DNA of 64,000 nucleotides from Pseudomonas moraviensis (GTDB lineage Bacteria; Pseudomonadota; Gammaproteobacteria; Pseudomonadales; Pseudomonadaceae), in the NCBI RefSeq assembly GCF_900105805.1, contig NZ_LT629788.1, forward strand, positions 1,116,001-1,180,000, read 5' to 3'. The notes beneath the pieces were generated by a model. That model made no database searches. It had not been told where the DNA came from and worked only from the letters and a program-made list of their open reading frames with translations. A program made the position numbers and the translations under genes. Of the stretch, positions 16,782 through 25,351 are shown piece after piece. Within the stretch, counting starts at the first letter, position 1, and every line of letters begins with the position of its first letter.

Positions 16782-17840
16782 TCAGACCTCCATGACCCGT
16801 TTCAACGCCGCGCCCACTCGGGACGGCCCTGGGAAATACGCCCACTCCTGCGCGTGCGGGTAGGGGGTGTCCCAACCGGTGACGCGCTCGATCGGCGCTT
16901 CCAGGTGATGGAAGCAATGCTCTTGCACCAACGACACCAGCTCGGCGCCGAAACCGCAGGTGCGCGTGGCTTCGTGAACCACCACGCAGCGACCGGTTTT
17001 CTTCACCGACTTGACGATGGTTTCCAGATCCAGCGGCCACAGGCTGCGCAGGTCGATGACTTCGGCATCGACGCCGGACTCTTCGGCAGCCACTTGCGAG
17101 ACATAAACGGTGGTGCCATAGGTCAGCACCGTCACGTCCTTGCCCGGACGAGTGATCGCGGCAACGTCCAGCGGCACGGTGTAGTAACCGTCCGGCACCT
17201 GGGCTTGCGGGTGTTTCGACCACGGGGTTACCGGGCGGTCGTGGTGGCCGTCGAACGGGCCGTTGTACAGGCGTTTCGGCTCAAGGAAGATCACCGGGTC
17301 ATCGTTTTCGATGGAGGCGATCAGCAGGCCTTTGGCGTCATACGGGTTGGACGGCATCACCGTACGCAGACCGCAGACCTGAGTGAACATCGCCTCGATG
17401 CTCTGGCTGTGAGTCTGGCCGCCATAGATGCCGCCGCCGCAGGGCATGCGCAGGGTCATCGGTGCGGTGAACTCGCCGGCCGAGCGATAACGCAGACGCG
17501 CCGCTTCGGAAATGATCTGGTCGGAGGCAGGGTAGACGTAGTCGGCGAACTGGATTTCGGCGACCGGACGCAGTCCGTAGGCGCCCATGCCGACAGCCAC
17601 GCCGACGATGCCGCTTTCCGAAATCGGCGCGTCGAACACCCGCGAGGTGCCGTACTTGGTCTGCAGGCCTTCGGTGCAGCGGAACACGCCGCCGAAGTAA
17701 CCGACGTCCTGCCCGAAGACGACGACGTTGTCATCGCGCTCAAGCATCACATCCATGGCCGAGCGCAGGGCCTGGATCATGGTCATGGTGGTCGTGGTCA
17801 TGGCGGTTTCCAACTGAATATTGTTGTTGTGATCGTTCAT
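16782..17840 (-). CDS. bkdAB: Branched-chain 2-oxo acid dehydrogenase E1 beta subunit
   Basis: 352 aa, transketolase-like pyrimidine-binding half and C-terminal domain. Recognisable segments are GQDVGYFGGVFRCTEGL, the thiamine-activating SESGIVGVAVGMGAYG and LRMPCGGGIYGGQTHSQS. With BkdAA it forms the alpha2beta2 thiamine diphosphate enzyme that decarboxylates the oxo acids of Val, Leu and Ile. It lies one base downstream of bkdAA, in the operon. Confidence 0.95.
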   Translation of the reverse strand: MNDHNNNIQLETAMTTTTMTMIQALRSAMDVMLERDDNVVVFGQDVGYFGGVFRCTEGLQTKYGTSRVFDAPISESGIVGVAVGMGAYGLRPVAEIQFADYVYPASDQIISEAARLRYRSAGEFTAPMTLRMPCGGGIYGGQTHSQSIEAMFTQVCGLRTVMPSNPYDAKGLLIASIENDDPVIFLEPKRLYNGPFDGHHDRPVTPWSKHPQAQVPDGYYTVPLDVAAITRPGKDVTVLTYGTTVYVSQVAAEESGVDAEVIDLRSLWPLDLETIVKSVKKTGRCVVVHEATRTCGFGAELVSLVQEHCFHHLEAPIERVTGWDTPYPHAQEWAYFPGPSRVGAALKRVMEV

Positions 17841-17841
17841 G

Positions 17842-19077
17842 TCAGATCCCCAACTGCTGACGCTGGCGCTTCAAGTGCTCCGGCATCTCTTTGTAGACGT
17901 CTTCGAACATGGTCGCGGCGCTCGGGATCTGGCCGCCGGCGAGGGTGCCGTACTGTTCGGCCTGTTTCTGCGCGGCAATCACTTCGGCTTCGAGTTCGGC
18001 GCTGACGGCGGCGTGTTCTTCCTCCGACCAGTGGCCGGCCTTGATCAGGTGCTGTTTCAGACGCGCGATCGGATCGCCAAGGGGGAAGTGGCTCCAGTCA
18101 TCGGCAGGGCGGTATTTGGAGGGATCGTCGGAGGTCGAGTGCGGGCCGGCGCGGTAGGTGACCCATTCGATCATGGTCGGGCCGAGGTTGCGTCGGGCGC
18201 GTTCGGCAGCCCAGGCGGAAGCCGCGTAGACCGCGTAGAAATCATTGCCATCGACCCGCAGCGAGGCGATGCCGCAACCGACGCCGCGCCCGGCGAAGGT
18301 GGTGGCTTCACCGCCAGCGATAGCCTGGAAGGTCGAGATCGCCCACTGGTTGTTCACGACGTTGAGGATCACCGGCGCGCGATAGACGTGAGCGAAGGTG
18401 AGGGCGGTGTGGAAGTCCGATTCGGCGGTGGCGCCGTCACCGATCCACGCCGAGGCGATTTTGGTATCGCCCTTGATCGCCGAGGCCATGCCCCAGCCGA
18501 CGCCCTGAATGAACTGGGTGGCGAGGTTGCCGGAAATGGTGAAGAACCCGGCGTCCTTGACCGAGTACATGATCGGCAACTGGCGGCCCTTGAGCGGATC
18601 GCGCTCGTTGGACAGCAACTGGCAGATCAGGTCGACCAGCGGCACATCGCGCGCCATGAGGATGCTTTGCTGGCGGTAGGTCGGGAAGCACATGTCGTCG
18701 ATGTTCAGCGCCAGAGCCTGAGCGCTGCCGATGGCTTCCTCGCCAAGGCTCTGCATGTAGAACGACATCTTTTTCTGCCGCTGGGCGACGACCATGCGGT
18801 TGTCGTAGATGCGCGTCTTGAGCATCGCGCGCATGCCTTTGCGCAGGATCTCGACCGGCACGTTATCAGCCCATGGGCCGAGGGCGTTGCCCTGGTCGTC
18901 GAGCACGCGAATCAGGCCACGGGCGAGGTCGGCGGTGTCAGCAGGTTCTACATCGACAGGAGGTTTGCGCACCGTACCGGCATCGGTCAGATGCAGGTAG
19001 GAAAAATCGGTTTTGCAGCCGGGACGGCCCGAGGGTTCAGGGACGTGCAGGCGCAGCGGTTCATACGCTTGGGTCAT
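17842..19077 (-). CDS. bkdAA: Branched-chain 2-oxo acid dehydrogenase E1 alpha subunit
   Basis: 411 aa. The thiamine diphosphate motif GDGATAESDFHTALTFAHVY...NNQWAIST and the serine-containing phosphorylation-loop region of the family (YRAGPHSTSDDPSKYR) are clear. The Pseudomonas type has a longer N-terminus (MTQAYEPLRLHVPEPSGRPGC), which supports the ATG at 19077. First gene of the operon; the 185 bp gap to divergent bkdR holds the shared control region where BkdR, with branched-chain amino acids, is expected to activate. Confidence 0.95.
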   Translation of the reverse strand: MTQAYEPLRLHVPEPSGRPGCKTDFSYLHLTDAGTVRKPPVDVEPADTADLARGLIRVLDDQGNALGPWADNVPVEILRKGMRAMLKTRIYDNRMVVAQRQKKMSFYMQSLGEEAIGSAQALALNIDDMCFPTYRQQSILMARDVPLVDLICQLLSNERDPLKGRQLPIMYSVKDAGFFTISGNLATQFIQGVGWGMASAIKGDTKIASAWIGDGATAESDFHTALTFAHVYRAPVILNVVNNQWAISTFQAIAGGEATTFAGRGVGCGIASLRVDGNDFYAVYAASAWAAERARRNLGPTMIEWVTYRAGPHSTSDDPSKYRPADDWSHFPLGDPIARLKQHLIKAGHWSEEEHAAVSAELEAEVIAAQKQAEQYGTLAGGQIPSAATMFEDVYKEMPEHLKRQRQQLGI

Positions 19078-19262
19078 GGCTTCTACGCTCGATCTTGTGA
19101 ATTTCTTGTAGTGAGCTGGCAGTCATTCCTGGATAGAGGAAATCTTGTCCTACAACAATCATAGGCGCGGGCAAGAAGAATATTTCTCTGTGTTTCGTTG
19201 CGCTGGCGGCCATTTGCAGATAGAAATTCTGCATAAACATAAAAAACAGGTGGTTTTGTCTC

Positions 19263-19751
19263 ATGCGCAAACTGGACCGTACCGACATCGGCATTCTCAA
19301 TAGCCTTCAGGAGAACGCGCGCATCACCAATGCCGACCTCGCCCGCTCGGTGAATCTTTCACCGACGCCATGCTTCAACCGGGTCAAGGCGATGGAGGAA
19401 CTGGGCCTGATTCGCGAACAGGTCACGCTGCTGGATGCTGACCTGCTGGGGCTGCACGTGAACGTGTTCATTCACGTCAGCCTGGAGAAACAGGTGGAGG
19501 AGGCGCTGCAGCATTTCGAGGAAGCGATCTCTGATCGGCCGGAGGTGATGGAGTGTTATCTGATGGCGGGCGACCCGGACTACCTGATCCGCGTGCTGGT
19601 GCCAAGCATCCAGTCGCTGGAGCGCTTCATGATGGATTTTCTGACCAAGGTTCCCGGCGTGGCGAATATTCGTTCGAGCTTTGCGCTGAAGCAGGTGCGT
19701 TATAAGACCGCGTTGCCGTTGCCGGCTAATGGATTGACGTTGGGAACCTGA
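19263..19751 (+). CDS. bkdR: Lrp/AsnC family activator of the bkd operon
   Basis: 162 aa. N-terminal helix-turn-helix (about 20-50, NADLARSVNLSPTPCFNRVKAME) and C-terminal RAM ligand-binding domain (about 70-150). It sits divergently from bkdAA exactly as in P. putida, where BkdR is the positive regulator responding to branched-chain amino acids. Confidence 0.93.
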   Translation: MRKLDRTDIGILNSLQENARITNADLARSVNLSPTPCFNRVKAMEELGLIREQVTLLDADLLGLHVNVFIHVSLEKQVEEALQHFEEAISDRPEVMECYLMAGDPDYLIRVLVPSIQSLERFMMDFLTKVPGVANIRSSFALKQVRYKTALPLPANGLTLGT

Positions 19752-19753
19752 AG

Positions 19754-19838
19754 ATCAAAATATCGCAGCCTTCGGCAGCTCCTACATTTGCACCGTATTC
19801 CAAATGTAGGAGCTGCCGCAGGCTGCGATATTTTGACG
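19754..19838. repeat. Family A REP inverted pair
   Basis: Two arms of the ATATCGCAGCCTTCGGCAGCTCCTACA variant, between convergent bkdR and the MBL gene. Confidence 0.85.
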
Positions 19839-20702
19839 TTAAAGTTTGTTGAGCGGGATCTTCAGGTAAACCACGCCGTTGTCTTCCGCCGTTGGCATAT
19901 TCCCCGCCCGCACGTTCACCTGAATCGCCGGCAGCAATAACGTCGGCATGCCCAATCCGGCATCACGCTGGGTACGCATCTCGACGAACGCGGCTTCATC
20001 GATCCCGTCATGCACATGAATATTGCTTTTGCGCTGTTCGCCGACTGTGGTCTGGCACTGCGAAGCGCGCCCTTCAGGCGGGTAATCGTGACACACGTAA
20101 AGCTTCACGCTGGCCGGAAAAGCCAGCAACTTCTGGATCGACCTGAACAATTGCTGGGCATTGCCACCGGGGAAATCACAGCGCGCGGTGCCGACGTCGG
20201 GCATGAACAGCGTGTCGCCAACGAGGATCTGCTCGCCGTCGATCACGTAAGCCATGTCCGCTGGGGTATGGCCGGGGACGTGCAGGGCGGTGGCCTTGAG
20301 GTTGCCGATCATGAACGACTCGTTCGGCGCAAACAGGTGATCGAACTGCGAGCCGTCGATACGAAATTCCGGCTCGAGGTTGAACAGCGCCTTGAACACA
20401 TTCTGCACCTTGCTGATCGATTCGCCGATGGCGATCTTGCCGCCCAGCTCGCGACGCAAGTACGGCGCAGCGGACAGGTGATCGGCATGGGCGTGGGTTT
20501 CCAGCAGCCATTGCACCTGCAGCCGGTGCGCACGGACGAAGGCGATGATCCTGTCCGCCTGCTCGGTGCCGGTGCGCCCGGCGGCGCCGTCGTAATCGAG
20601 CACCGGGTCAACGATTGCGCAGTGTCCGCCGTCGGCTTCATAGACCACGTAGCTGTAGGTCGAAGAGGCGGGGTCGAGGAACGCTTCAATCAGGGCGGGC
20701 AT
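19839..20702 (-). CDS. MBL-fold metallohydrolase, persulfide dioxygenase-like (ETHE1/Blh type)
   Basis: 287 aa. The metal motif is THAHADHLSAA, followed by the later ligands in VPGHTPADMAYV and VGDTLFMPDVGTARCDFPGG; the second Asp of HAHADH and the GTARCDFPGG segment are typical of the ETHE1/Blh group. ETHE1 proteins oxidise glutathione persulfide to sulfite with O2. The genome context (BigR-like repressor, sulfide:quinone oxidoreductase, sulfite exporter) supports this over a glyoxalase II role. It is transcribed away from the repressor gene across a palindromic operator at 20742. Confidence 0.85.
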   Translation of the reverse strand: MPALIEAFLDPASSTYSYVVYEADGGHCAIVDPVLDYDGAAGRTGTEQADRIIAFVRAHRLQVQWLLETHAHADHLSAAPYLRRELGGKIAIGESISKVQNVFKALFNLEPEFRIDGSQFDHLFAPNESFMIGNLKATALHVPGHTPADMAYVIDGEQILVGDTLFMPDVGTARCDFPGGNAQQLFRSIQKLLAFPASVKLYVCHDYPPEGRASQCQTTVGEQRKSNIHVHDGIDEAAFVEMRTQRDAGLGMPTLLLPAIQVNVRAGNMPTAEDNGVVYLKIPLNKL

Positions 20703-20741
20703 GGCAAAAACCTGTGCTGGGGAATTTCGGGTTGCAACACT

Positions 20742-20757
20742 TTATGTAAAAACATAA
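20742..20757. promoter_or_regulatory. Palindromic operator between the MBL gene and bigR
   Basis: TTATGT-AAAA-ACATAA is a perfect inverted repeat in the 86 bp divergent gap. AT-rich palindromes of this sort are what BigR-type ArsR repressors bind, so I infer autoregulation and control of both transcripts. Confidence 0.6.
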
Positions 20758-20788
20758 TGTTCGCAGCTTAAGTGACCTTCAAGGCCTC

Positions 20789-21136
20789 GTGCAAATGCAA
20801 TCCAGTCTGACCGAATGTGAAGTCGCCCAACTGCGTGCCTCGGCCTCCAAAGCCTGCGCGCTGCTCAAGGCCCTGGCCAATGAGGATCGCCTGCTGATTC
20901 TCTGTCAACTGACCCAGGGCGAACGCAATGTCGGCGAACTGGAAACCATGACCGGCGTACGCCAGCCGACGCTGTCCCAGCAACTGGGCATTTTGCGTGA
21001 CGAAGGGCTGGTCGCGACCCGCCGTGAAGGCAAGTACATTTTCTATGGCCTGGCCAGTCACGAAGTGATTCAGGTGATGAAGACTCTCTCGGGGCTCTAT
21101 TGCGGAGCGGTACTCAAGAGCTGGGAACAGCAATAA
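20789..21136 (+). CDS. bigR: ArsR-family persulfide-sensing repressor (BigR/SqrR-like)
   Basis: 115 aa, single winged-helix domain (recognition helix VRQPTLSQQLGILRDEG). Cys39 (LLILCQL) and Cys105 (GLYCGAVL) are 66 residues apart, the same spacing as the sensing pair of Xylella BigR (Cys42/Cys108), which forms a disulfide or tetrasulfide on exposure to persulfide and releases DNA. Start GTG at 20789 or ATG at 20795. Its neighbours make sulfide oxidation enzymes, fitting a repressor induced by sulfide. Confidence 0.85.
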   Translation: MQMQSSLTECEVAQLRASASKACALLKALANEDRLLILCQLTQGERNVGELETMTGVRQPTLSQQLGILRDEGLVATRREGKYIFYGLASHEVIQVMKTLSGLYCGAVLKSWEQQ

Positions 21137-21158
21137 ATGCCAGCCCCCACACGCCCCT

Positions 21159-21248
21159 TGTAGGAGTGAGCCTGCTCGCGATAGCGGTGAAACAGTCAAT
21201 GAAGATGTCGGCTGGTACACCGCTATCGCGAGCAGGCTCACTCCTACA
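21159..21248. repeat. Family B REP inverted pair
   Basis: Arms TGTAGGAGTGAGCCTGCTCG and complement with the inner CGATAGCGGTG segments, between bigR and the sulfide:quinone oxidoreductase gene. Confidence 0.9.
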
Positions 21249-21299
21249 GGTTTTGTGTGAAGGCTGAGAAATCCTTGCGTGCAGCAAAAGGAACAAGCA

Positions 21300-22544
21300 A
21301 TGAACGATCAACACTGGGGCCCATCCATCAGTGCGGACATCGTGGTCATCGGCGGCGGGACGGCCGGCATCGGTTTTGTCGCCAGTCTGCTCAAGCGTGA
21401 CCCGCACCTTAACGTCACAGTCATCGAGCCCAGTTCACAACACTACTACCAACCGGCCTGGACGCTGGTTGGCGGTGGCGCATTTGATGTGAAAGACACC
21501 GTCAGGCCGATGAGCAAAGTCATGCCGCGTCAGGCAACGTGGATTCAGGCGAGCGTCAGCGCCATTGACCCGGCTCAGCGTCAACTCACCCTCGATGATC
21601 AGCGCACCGTCAGCTACCAGAATCTGATCGTCTGTCCCGGCCTGCGCCTGGCCTGGGAGAGAATCGAAGGCTTGCAGGAAAGCCTCGGCCAGCACGGTGT
21701 CACCTCGAACTACAGCTACCAACATGCCCGGTACACCTGGGATCAAGTGCAGAAACTGCGCGATGGCCGGGCGCTGTTCACCCAGCCGGCGATGCCGATC
21801 AAATGCGCCGGCGCGCCACAAAAAGCCCTGTATCTCTCCTGCGATCACTGGCGCAAATCCGGGGTGCTGCGCAACATCAAGGTTGAATTCAACCTGGCCG
21901 GGGCCGCGCTGTTTGGCGTGCCGACCTTCGTCCCGCCGCTGATGAAGTACATCGAACAGTACAACGCGCAACTGGCCTTCAACTCCAATCTGGTCAAGGT
22001 CGACGGCCCGGCAAAAACCGCGTGGTTCGAGATCAAGGACGCCGACGGCAACGTCACCCGCGAGGCGAAAAGCTTCGATCTGCTCCACGTCGTGCCGCCG
22101 CAGGTTTCGCCGGACTTCATCGCGCAAAGCGCTCTGGCCGACGCCGCCGGCTGGTGCGAAGTCAACCCGCACAGCCTGCAACATCCGCGTTATCCCGAAG
22201 TGTTCGCACTCGGCGATATCTGCGGCACCAGCAACGCGAAAACTGCAGCGGCGGTGCGCAAGCAGATTGTCGTCGTTGCGCAAAACCTCCTGGCCGCGCG
22301 CAAACAACAGCCGCTGCCGCTGAAGTACGACGGCTACGGCTCGTGCCCGCTGACGGTGGAGAAGGGCAAGGTGATCCTTGCCGAGTTCGGCTATGCCGGC
22401 AAACTGCTGCCGACCTTCCCGCTCGACCCGACCGTGCCGCGGCGGTCGGCGTGGTGGCTGAAAGCGACGCTGCTGCCGTGGTTCTACTGGCACGGCATGC
22501 TCAAGGGCCGCGAGTGGCTAACGCGTCTGTCCAGGGTCGACTGA
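21300..22544 (+). CDS. sqr: Sulfide:quinone oxidoreductase, type II
   Basis: 414 aa flavoprotein. FAD-binding VIGGGTAGIGFVA at the N-terminus; the redox cysteines of type II enzymes are seen in MPIKCAGAPQKALYLSC and YDGYGSCPLTV. FALGDICGTSNAKTAAAVRKQ is the second FAD motif. The enzyme oxidises sulfide at the inner membrane, passes electrons to quinone and releases persulfide on glutathione or another acceptor, the substrate for the MBL dioxygenase. ATG at 21300 follows AAAGGAAC. The downstream TauE gene starts 9 bp after the stop. Confidence 0.9.
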   Translation: MNDQHWGPSISADIVVIGGGTAGIGFVASLLKRDPHLNVTVIEPSSQHYYQPAWTLVGGGAFDVKDTVRPMSKVMPRQATWIQASVSAIDPAQRQLTLDDQRTVSYQNLIVCPGLRLAWERIEGLQESLGQHGVTSNYSYQHARYTWDQVQKLRDGRALFTQPAMPIKCAGAPQKALYLSCDHWRKSGVLRNIKVEFNLAGAALFGVPTFVPPLMKYIEQYNAQLAFNSNLVKVDGPAKTAWFEIKDADGNVTREAKSFDLLHVVPPQVSPDFIAQSALADAAGWCEVNPHSLQHPRYPEVFALGDICGTSNAKTAAAVRKQIVVVAQNLLAARKQQPLPLKYDGYGSCPLTVEKGKVILAEFGYAGKLLPTFPLDPTVPRRSAWWLKATLLPWFYWHGMLKGREWLTRLSRVD

Positions 22545-22553
22545 GAAAACCCT

Positions 22554-23354
22554 ATGTTGCTGGCAAGTCTGTTTGGCGTGGTGATGGGGTTGGTGCTCGG
22601 TCTGACCGGCGCGGGCGGCGGGATTCTCGCGGTGCCGGCGCTGGTGCTCGGGCTTGGCTGGACGATGACGCAAGCGGCGCCGGTGGCCTTGTTTGCGGTC
22701 GGCAGCGCGGCAGCGGTCGGGGCAATCGATGGTTTGCGCCATGGCCTGGTCCGTTACCGCGCGGCGCTATTGATTGCGGCCCTGGGCGCGGTGTTTTCGC
22801 CGCTGGGAATCTACTTCGCGCATCAGTTGCCGGAGAAGGTTCTGATGATCCTGTTCAGCCTGCTGATGGTCATGGTTGCCTGGCGAATGTTCAGAAGAGA
22901 CCGTCAGCAAGCGGGGCCGAGCGATCACGGGCATGCCAGTTGGGGCCAGAAGAACTGCATGCTCAACGAGCAGACCGGGCGCTTCGACTGGACCGCCAAA
23001 TGCACCGCAACTCTCGCCGCACTGGGGGCGATTACCGGTGTGGTCTCGGGATTGCTTGGCGTCGGTGGCGGGTTCCTGATCGTGCCGGCGTTCAAGCAAC
23101 TGACCGATGTGCAGATGCGTGGAATTGTTGCGACATCGTTGATGGTGATCAGTCTGATTTCAGCGATCGGGGTGATCGGCTCGTTGCATGCGGGCGTACG
23201 CATCGATAGCCAGGGCGCCGCGTTCATCGTCGCGAGCATCGTCGGCATGATCATCGGCCGCAGGCTGTGCGCACGGGTGCCGGCGCGGGCGTTGCAGGTG
23301 GGGTTTGCCAGTGTCTGTCTGGTGGTGGCAGCCTGCATGCTTTTTCGGACCTGA
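22554..23354 (+). CDS. TauE/SafE family sulfite exporter
   Basis: 266 aa, about eight transmembrane segments, with the two repeated signatures of the family: GLTGAGGGILAVPALV (residues about 16-31) and GLLGVGGGFLIVPAF (about 166-180). Position in the sulfide operon suggests it exports sulfite made by the persulfide dioxygenase. The segment 112-150 is a cytoplasmic or periplasmic loop containing HGH and two cysteines; its role is unknown. Confidence 0.85.
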   Translation: MLLASLFGVVMGLVLGLTGAGGGILAVPALVLGLGWTMTQAAPVALFAVGSAAAVGAIDGLRHGLVRYRAALLIAALGAVFSPLGIYFAHQLPEKVLMILFSLLMVMVAWRMFRRDRQQAGPSDHGHASWGQKNCMLNEQTGRFDWTAKCTATLAALGAITGVVSGLLGVGGGFLIVPAFKQLTDVQMRGIVATSLMVISLISAIGVIGSLHAGVRIDSQGAAFIVASIVGMIIGRRLCARVPARALQVGFASVCLVVAACMLFRT

Positions 23355-23362
23355 AACACTTC

Positions 23363-23458
23363 TGTGGCGAGGGAGCTTGCTCCCGCTGGACTGCGCAGCA
23401 GGCCCTTTTTTAAAGAGCGACCGCTGCGCGCCCGAGCGGGAGCAAACTCCCCGCCACA
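23363..23458. repeat. Family C repeat (TGTGGCGAGGGAGCTTGCTCCCGC type)
   Basis: Each end has a short hairpin (GGGAGCTTGCTCCC); the two ends are inverted around a 35 bp centre. Located between convergent tauE-like and dctM-like genes. Confidence 0.85.
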
Positions 23459-23467
23459 GTCACATTG

Positions 23468-24748
23468 TTACAACACCAGGTGCGGCAGCCACAGCGACAG
23501 AGCCGGAATGTAGGTGACCAGCATCAGCACCAGGAACAGCACGGCGTAGAACGGCAGCAGGGCTTTCACAGTGCTTTCAATACTGACCTTGCCGATGGCG
23601 GAGCCGACGAATAGCACCGCACCCACGGGCGGTGTTATCAATCCGATCCCCAGGTTGACCAGCATGATCATGCCGAACTGCACCGGATCGACGCCGATGT
23701 CCAGAATCACCGGCATCAGGATGGGCGTCAGGATCAGGATCAGTGGCGCCATGTCCATCACCGTGCCCAACAGCAGCAACATGACATTGATGCACATCAG
23801 GATCACGTAACGGTTGTCCGACAGGGTCAGGAACGCCGTGGTGATCTTCGCCGGAATCTGCATCAGGGTCATGATGTAGCCGAAGCTGGCGGCGAAGCCG
23901 ATCAGGATCATCACGATCGAGATCGTCCGCACGGTGCGGTGCATCAGCTTGGGCAGTTCACGCCACTTGTAGTCGCGGTAGATGAACATGGTCACGAAGA
24001 ACGACCACACCACGGCAATGGCGGCCGACTCGGTCGCGGTGAAGACCCCGGAGAGGATACCGCCGAGGATGATCACCATCGCCATCAGGCCCCAAAGGGC
24101 TTCGCCGACGATTTTCAGCGCCTGGCGCATCGGGATCACTTCGCCCTTGGGGTAGTTGCGCTTTTTCGCGAAGATCAGGCACAGCACCATCAGGCACGCG
24201 CTCATCAGCAAGCCCGGCACGATGCCCGCCATGAACAGCGAGGCGATCGAAACGGTACCGCCTGCGGCCAGCGAGTAGAGCACTGAGTTATGACTTGGCG
24301 GGGTCAGCAGGGCCTGCACCGAACCGCTGACGGTCACAGCGGTGGAGAAGTCGCGCGGATAACCCTTGCGCTCCATTTCCGGAATCAGCACCGAACCCAC
24401 CGACGCGGTGTCGGCCACCGACGAACCGGAGATCGCACCGAAGAAGGTCGAGGCGACGATGTTGACCAGTGACAGGCCACCACGGACGAAACCCACCAGC
24501 ACCCCGGCACACGCCACCAACCGCCGGGACATGCCGCCCTCGGCCATGATCGCGCCGGCGAGGACAAAGAACGGAATGGCCAGCAGTGAGAACTTGTTTA
24601 CCCCGCCCGCGACTTGGATCATTACGGCCTGGAAGGGGATGTCGATCCACCACGCACCGATCAGCGCGGCGGCGCCGAGGGCGTAGGCGACCGGCATGCC
24701 GATCAGGATCAATACGATAAAACTGCCCAGCAGAATCAGAGCGTCCAT
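23468..24748 (-). CDS. TRAP transporter large permease (DctM family)
   Basis: 426 aa, about 12 transmembrane helices. Typical DctM segments: GGVNKFSLLAIPFFVLAGAIMAEGG, FGAISGSSVADTASVG, and the late LVNLGIGLITPPVGAVLFVGSAIG. It forms the Na+-coupled channel subunit for the substrate captured by the binding protein at 25352. The neighbouring dehydrogenase indicates a hexuronate. Its ATG overlaps the stop of the small subunit by one base. Confidence 0.9.
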   Translation of the reverse strand: MDALILLGSFIVLILIGMPVAYALGAAALIGAWWIDIPFQAVMIQVAGGVNKFSLLAIPFFVLAGAIMAEGGMSRRLVACAGVLVGFVRGGLSLVNIVASTFFGAISGSSVADTASVGSVLIPEMERKGYPRDFSTAVTVSGSVQALLTPPSHNSVLYSLAAGGTVSIASLFMAGIVPGLLMSACLMVLCLIFAKKRNYPKGEVIPMRQALKIVGEALWGLMAMVIILGGILSGVFTATESAAIAVVWSFFVTMFIYRDYKWRELPKLMHRTVRTISIVMILIGFAASFGYIMTLMQIPAKITTAFLTLSDNRYVILMCINVMLLLLGTVMDMAPLILILTPILMPVILDIGVDPVQFGMIMLVNLGIGLITPPVGAVLFVGSAIGKVSIESTVKALLPFYAVLFLVLMLVTYIPALSLWLPHLVL

Positions 24749-25275
24749 TAAACGGCACCTTCGCTTTCTTCAACCAGATCGAACTGCACGACCCGACGCT
24801 TGCTCTGGTCACCGAAAAACAGTTTTTCCAGGACAAAAACCAGGGTCAGCAAACCGCCCACGGGAATCGGCAAATAGGTCACGCCCACCCGCAGGGTGGG
24901 CAGGGACGCCATGAACTGGTTCCAGGTGGACATGCACAACTTGAATCCCCAGATCGTCATGAAAATGCAGATCAGGGCCATCAGCAGTTGGGAAAAAATC
25001 GACGCGGCGCGGCGCAGATGCGGCGGCATGCGGTCGGTCACCATGGCCACGGCCATGTGCGCACCGGCGCGGTAGCTGGCAGCGGCGCCAATAAAGGTGA
25101 ACACGATCATCAGCAGAATGGCCGTAGGCTCGGGCCAGCTCGAACCGGTACCCAGCACGTAGCGGGCAAACACGCCCCAGGGAATCATCAGGGAAACTGC
25201 CAGAACGGAAAGGCCGGCCACCCAGATGCAGGTCATGTAGATCTTGTCGTTGATACGCAGCAGCAAATTCTTCAT
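24748..25275 (-). CDS. TRAP transporter small permease (DctQ family)
   Basis: 175 aa with four transmembrane helices, including the family pattern WPEPTAILLMIVFTFIGAAA in the second/third helix. It pairs with the large permease, to which it is coupled by a one-base overlap. The C-terminal tail is hydrophilic (SKRRVVQFDLVEESEGAV). Confidence 0.88.
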   Translation of the reverse strand: MKNLLLRINDKIYMTCIWVAGLSVLAVSLMIPWGVFARYVLGTGSSWPEPTAILLMIVFTFIGAAASYRAGAHMAVAMVTDRMPPHLRRAASIFSQLLMALICIFMTIWGFKLCMSTWNQFMASLPTLRVGVTYLPIPVGGLLTLVFVLEKLFFGDQSKRRVVQFDLVEESEGAV

Positions 25276-25351
25276 CGGGTTTCACCGTAACCGGGCGCGC
25301 CTCGAACATCAGGCGCGCCGGGCCTTATTCATGAGTACGGAGCGGGAGGCG

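Noticed and set aside
15867..18005. 712-codon open frame on the plus strand opposite bkdB/bkdAB/bkdAA
   Set aside because: It is antisense to three well-identified genes; the high-GC codon bias leaves the opposite strand open. The translated sequence shows no domain and has no ribosome-binding site.
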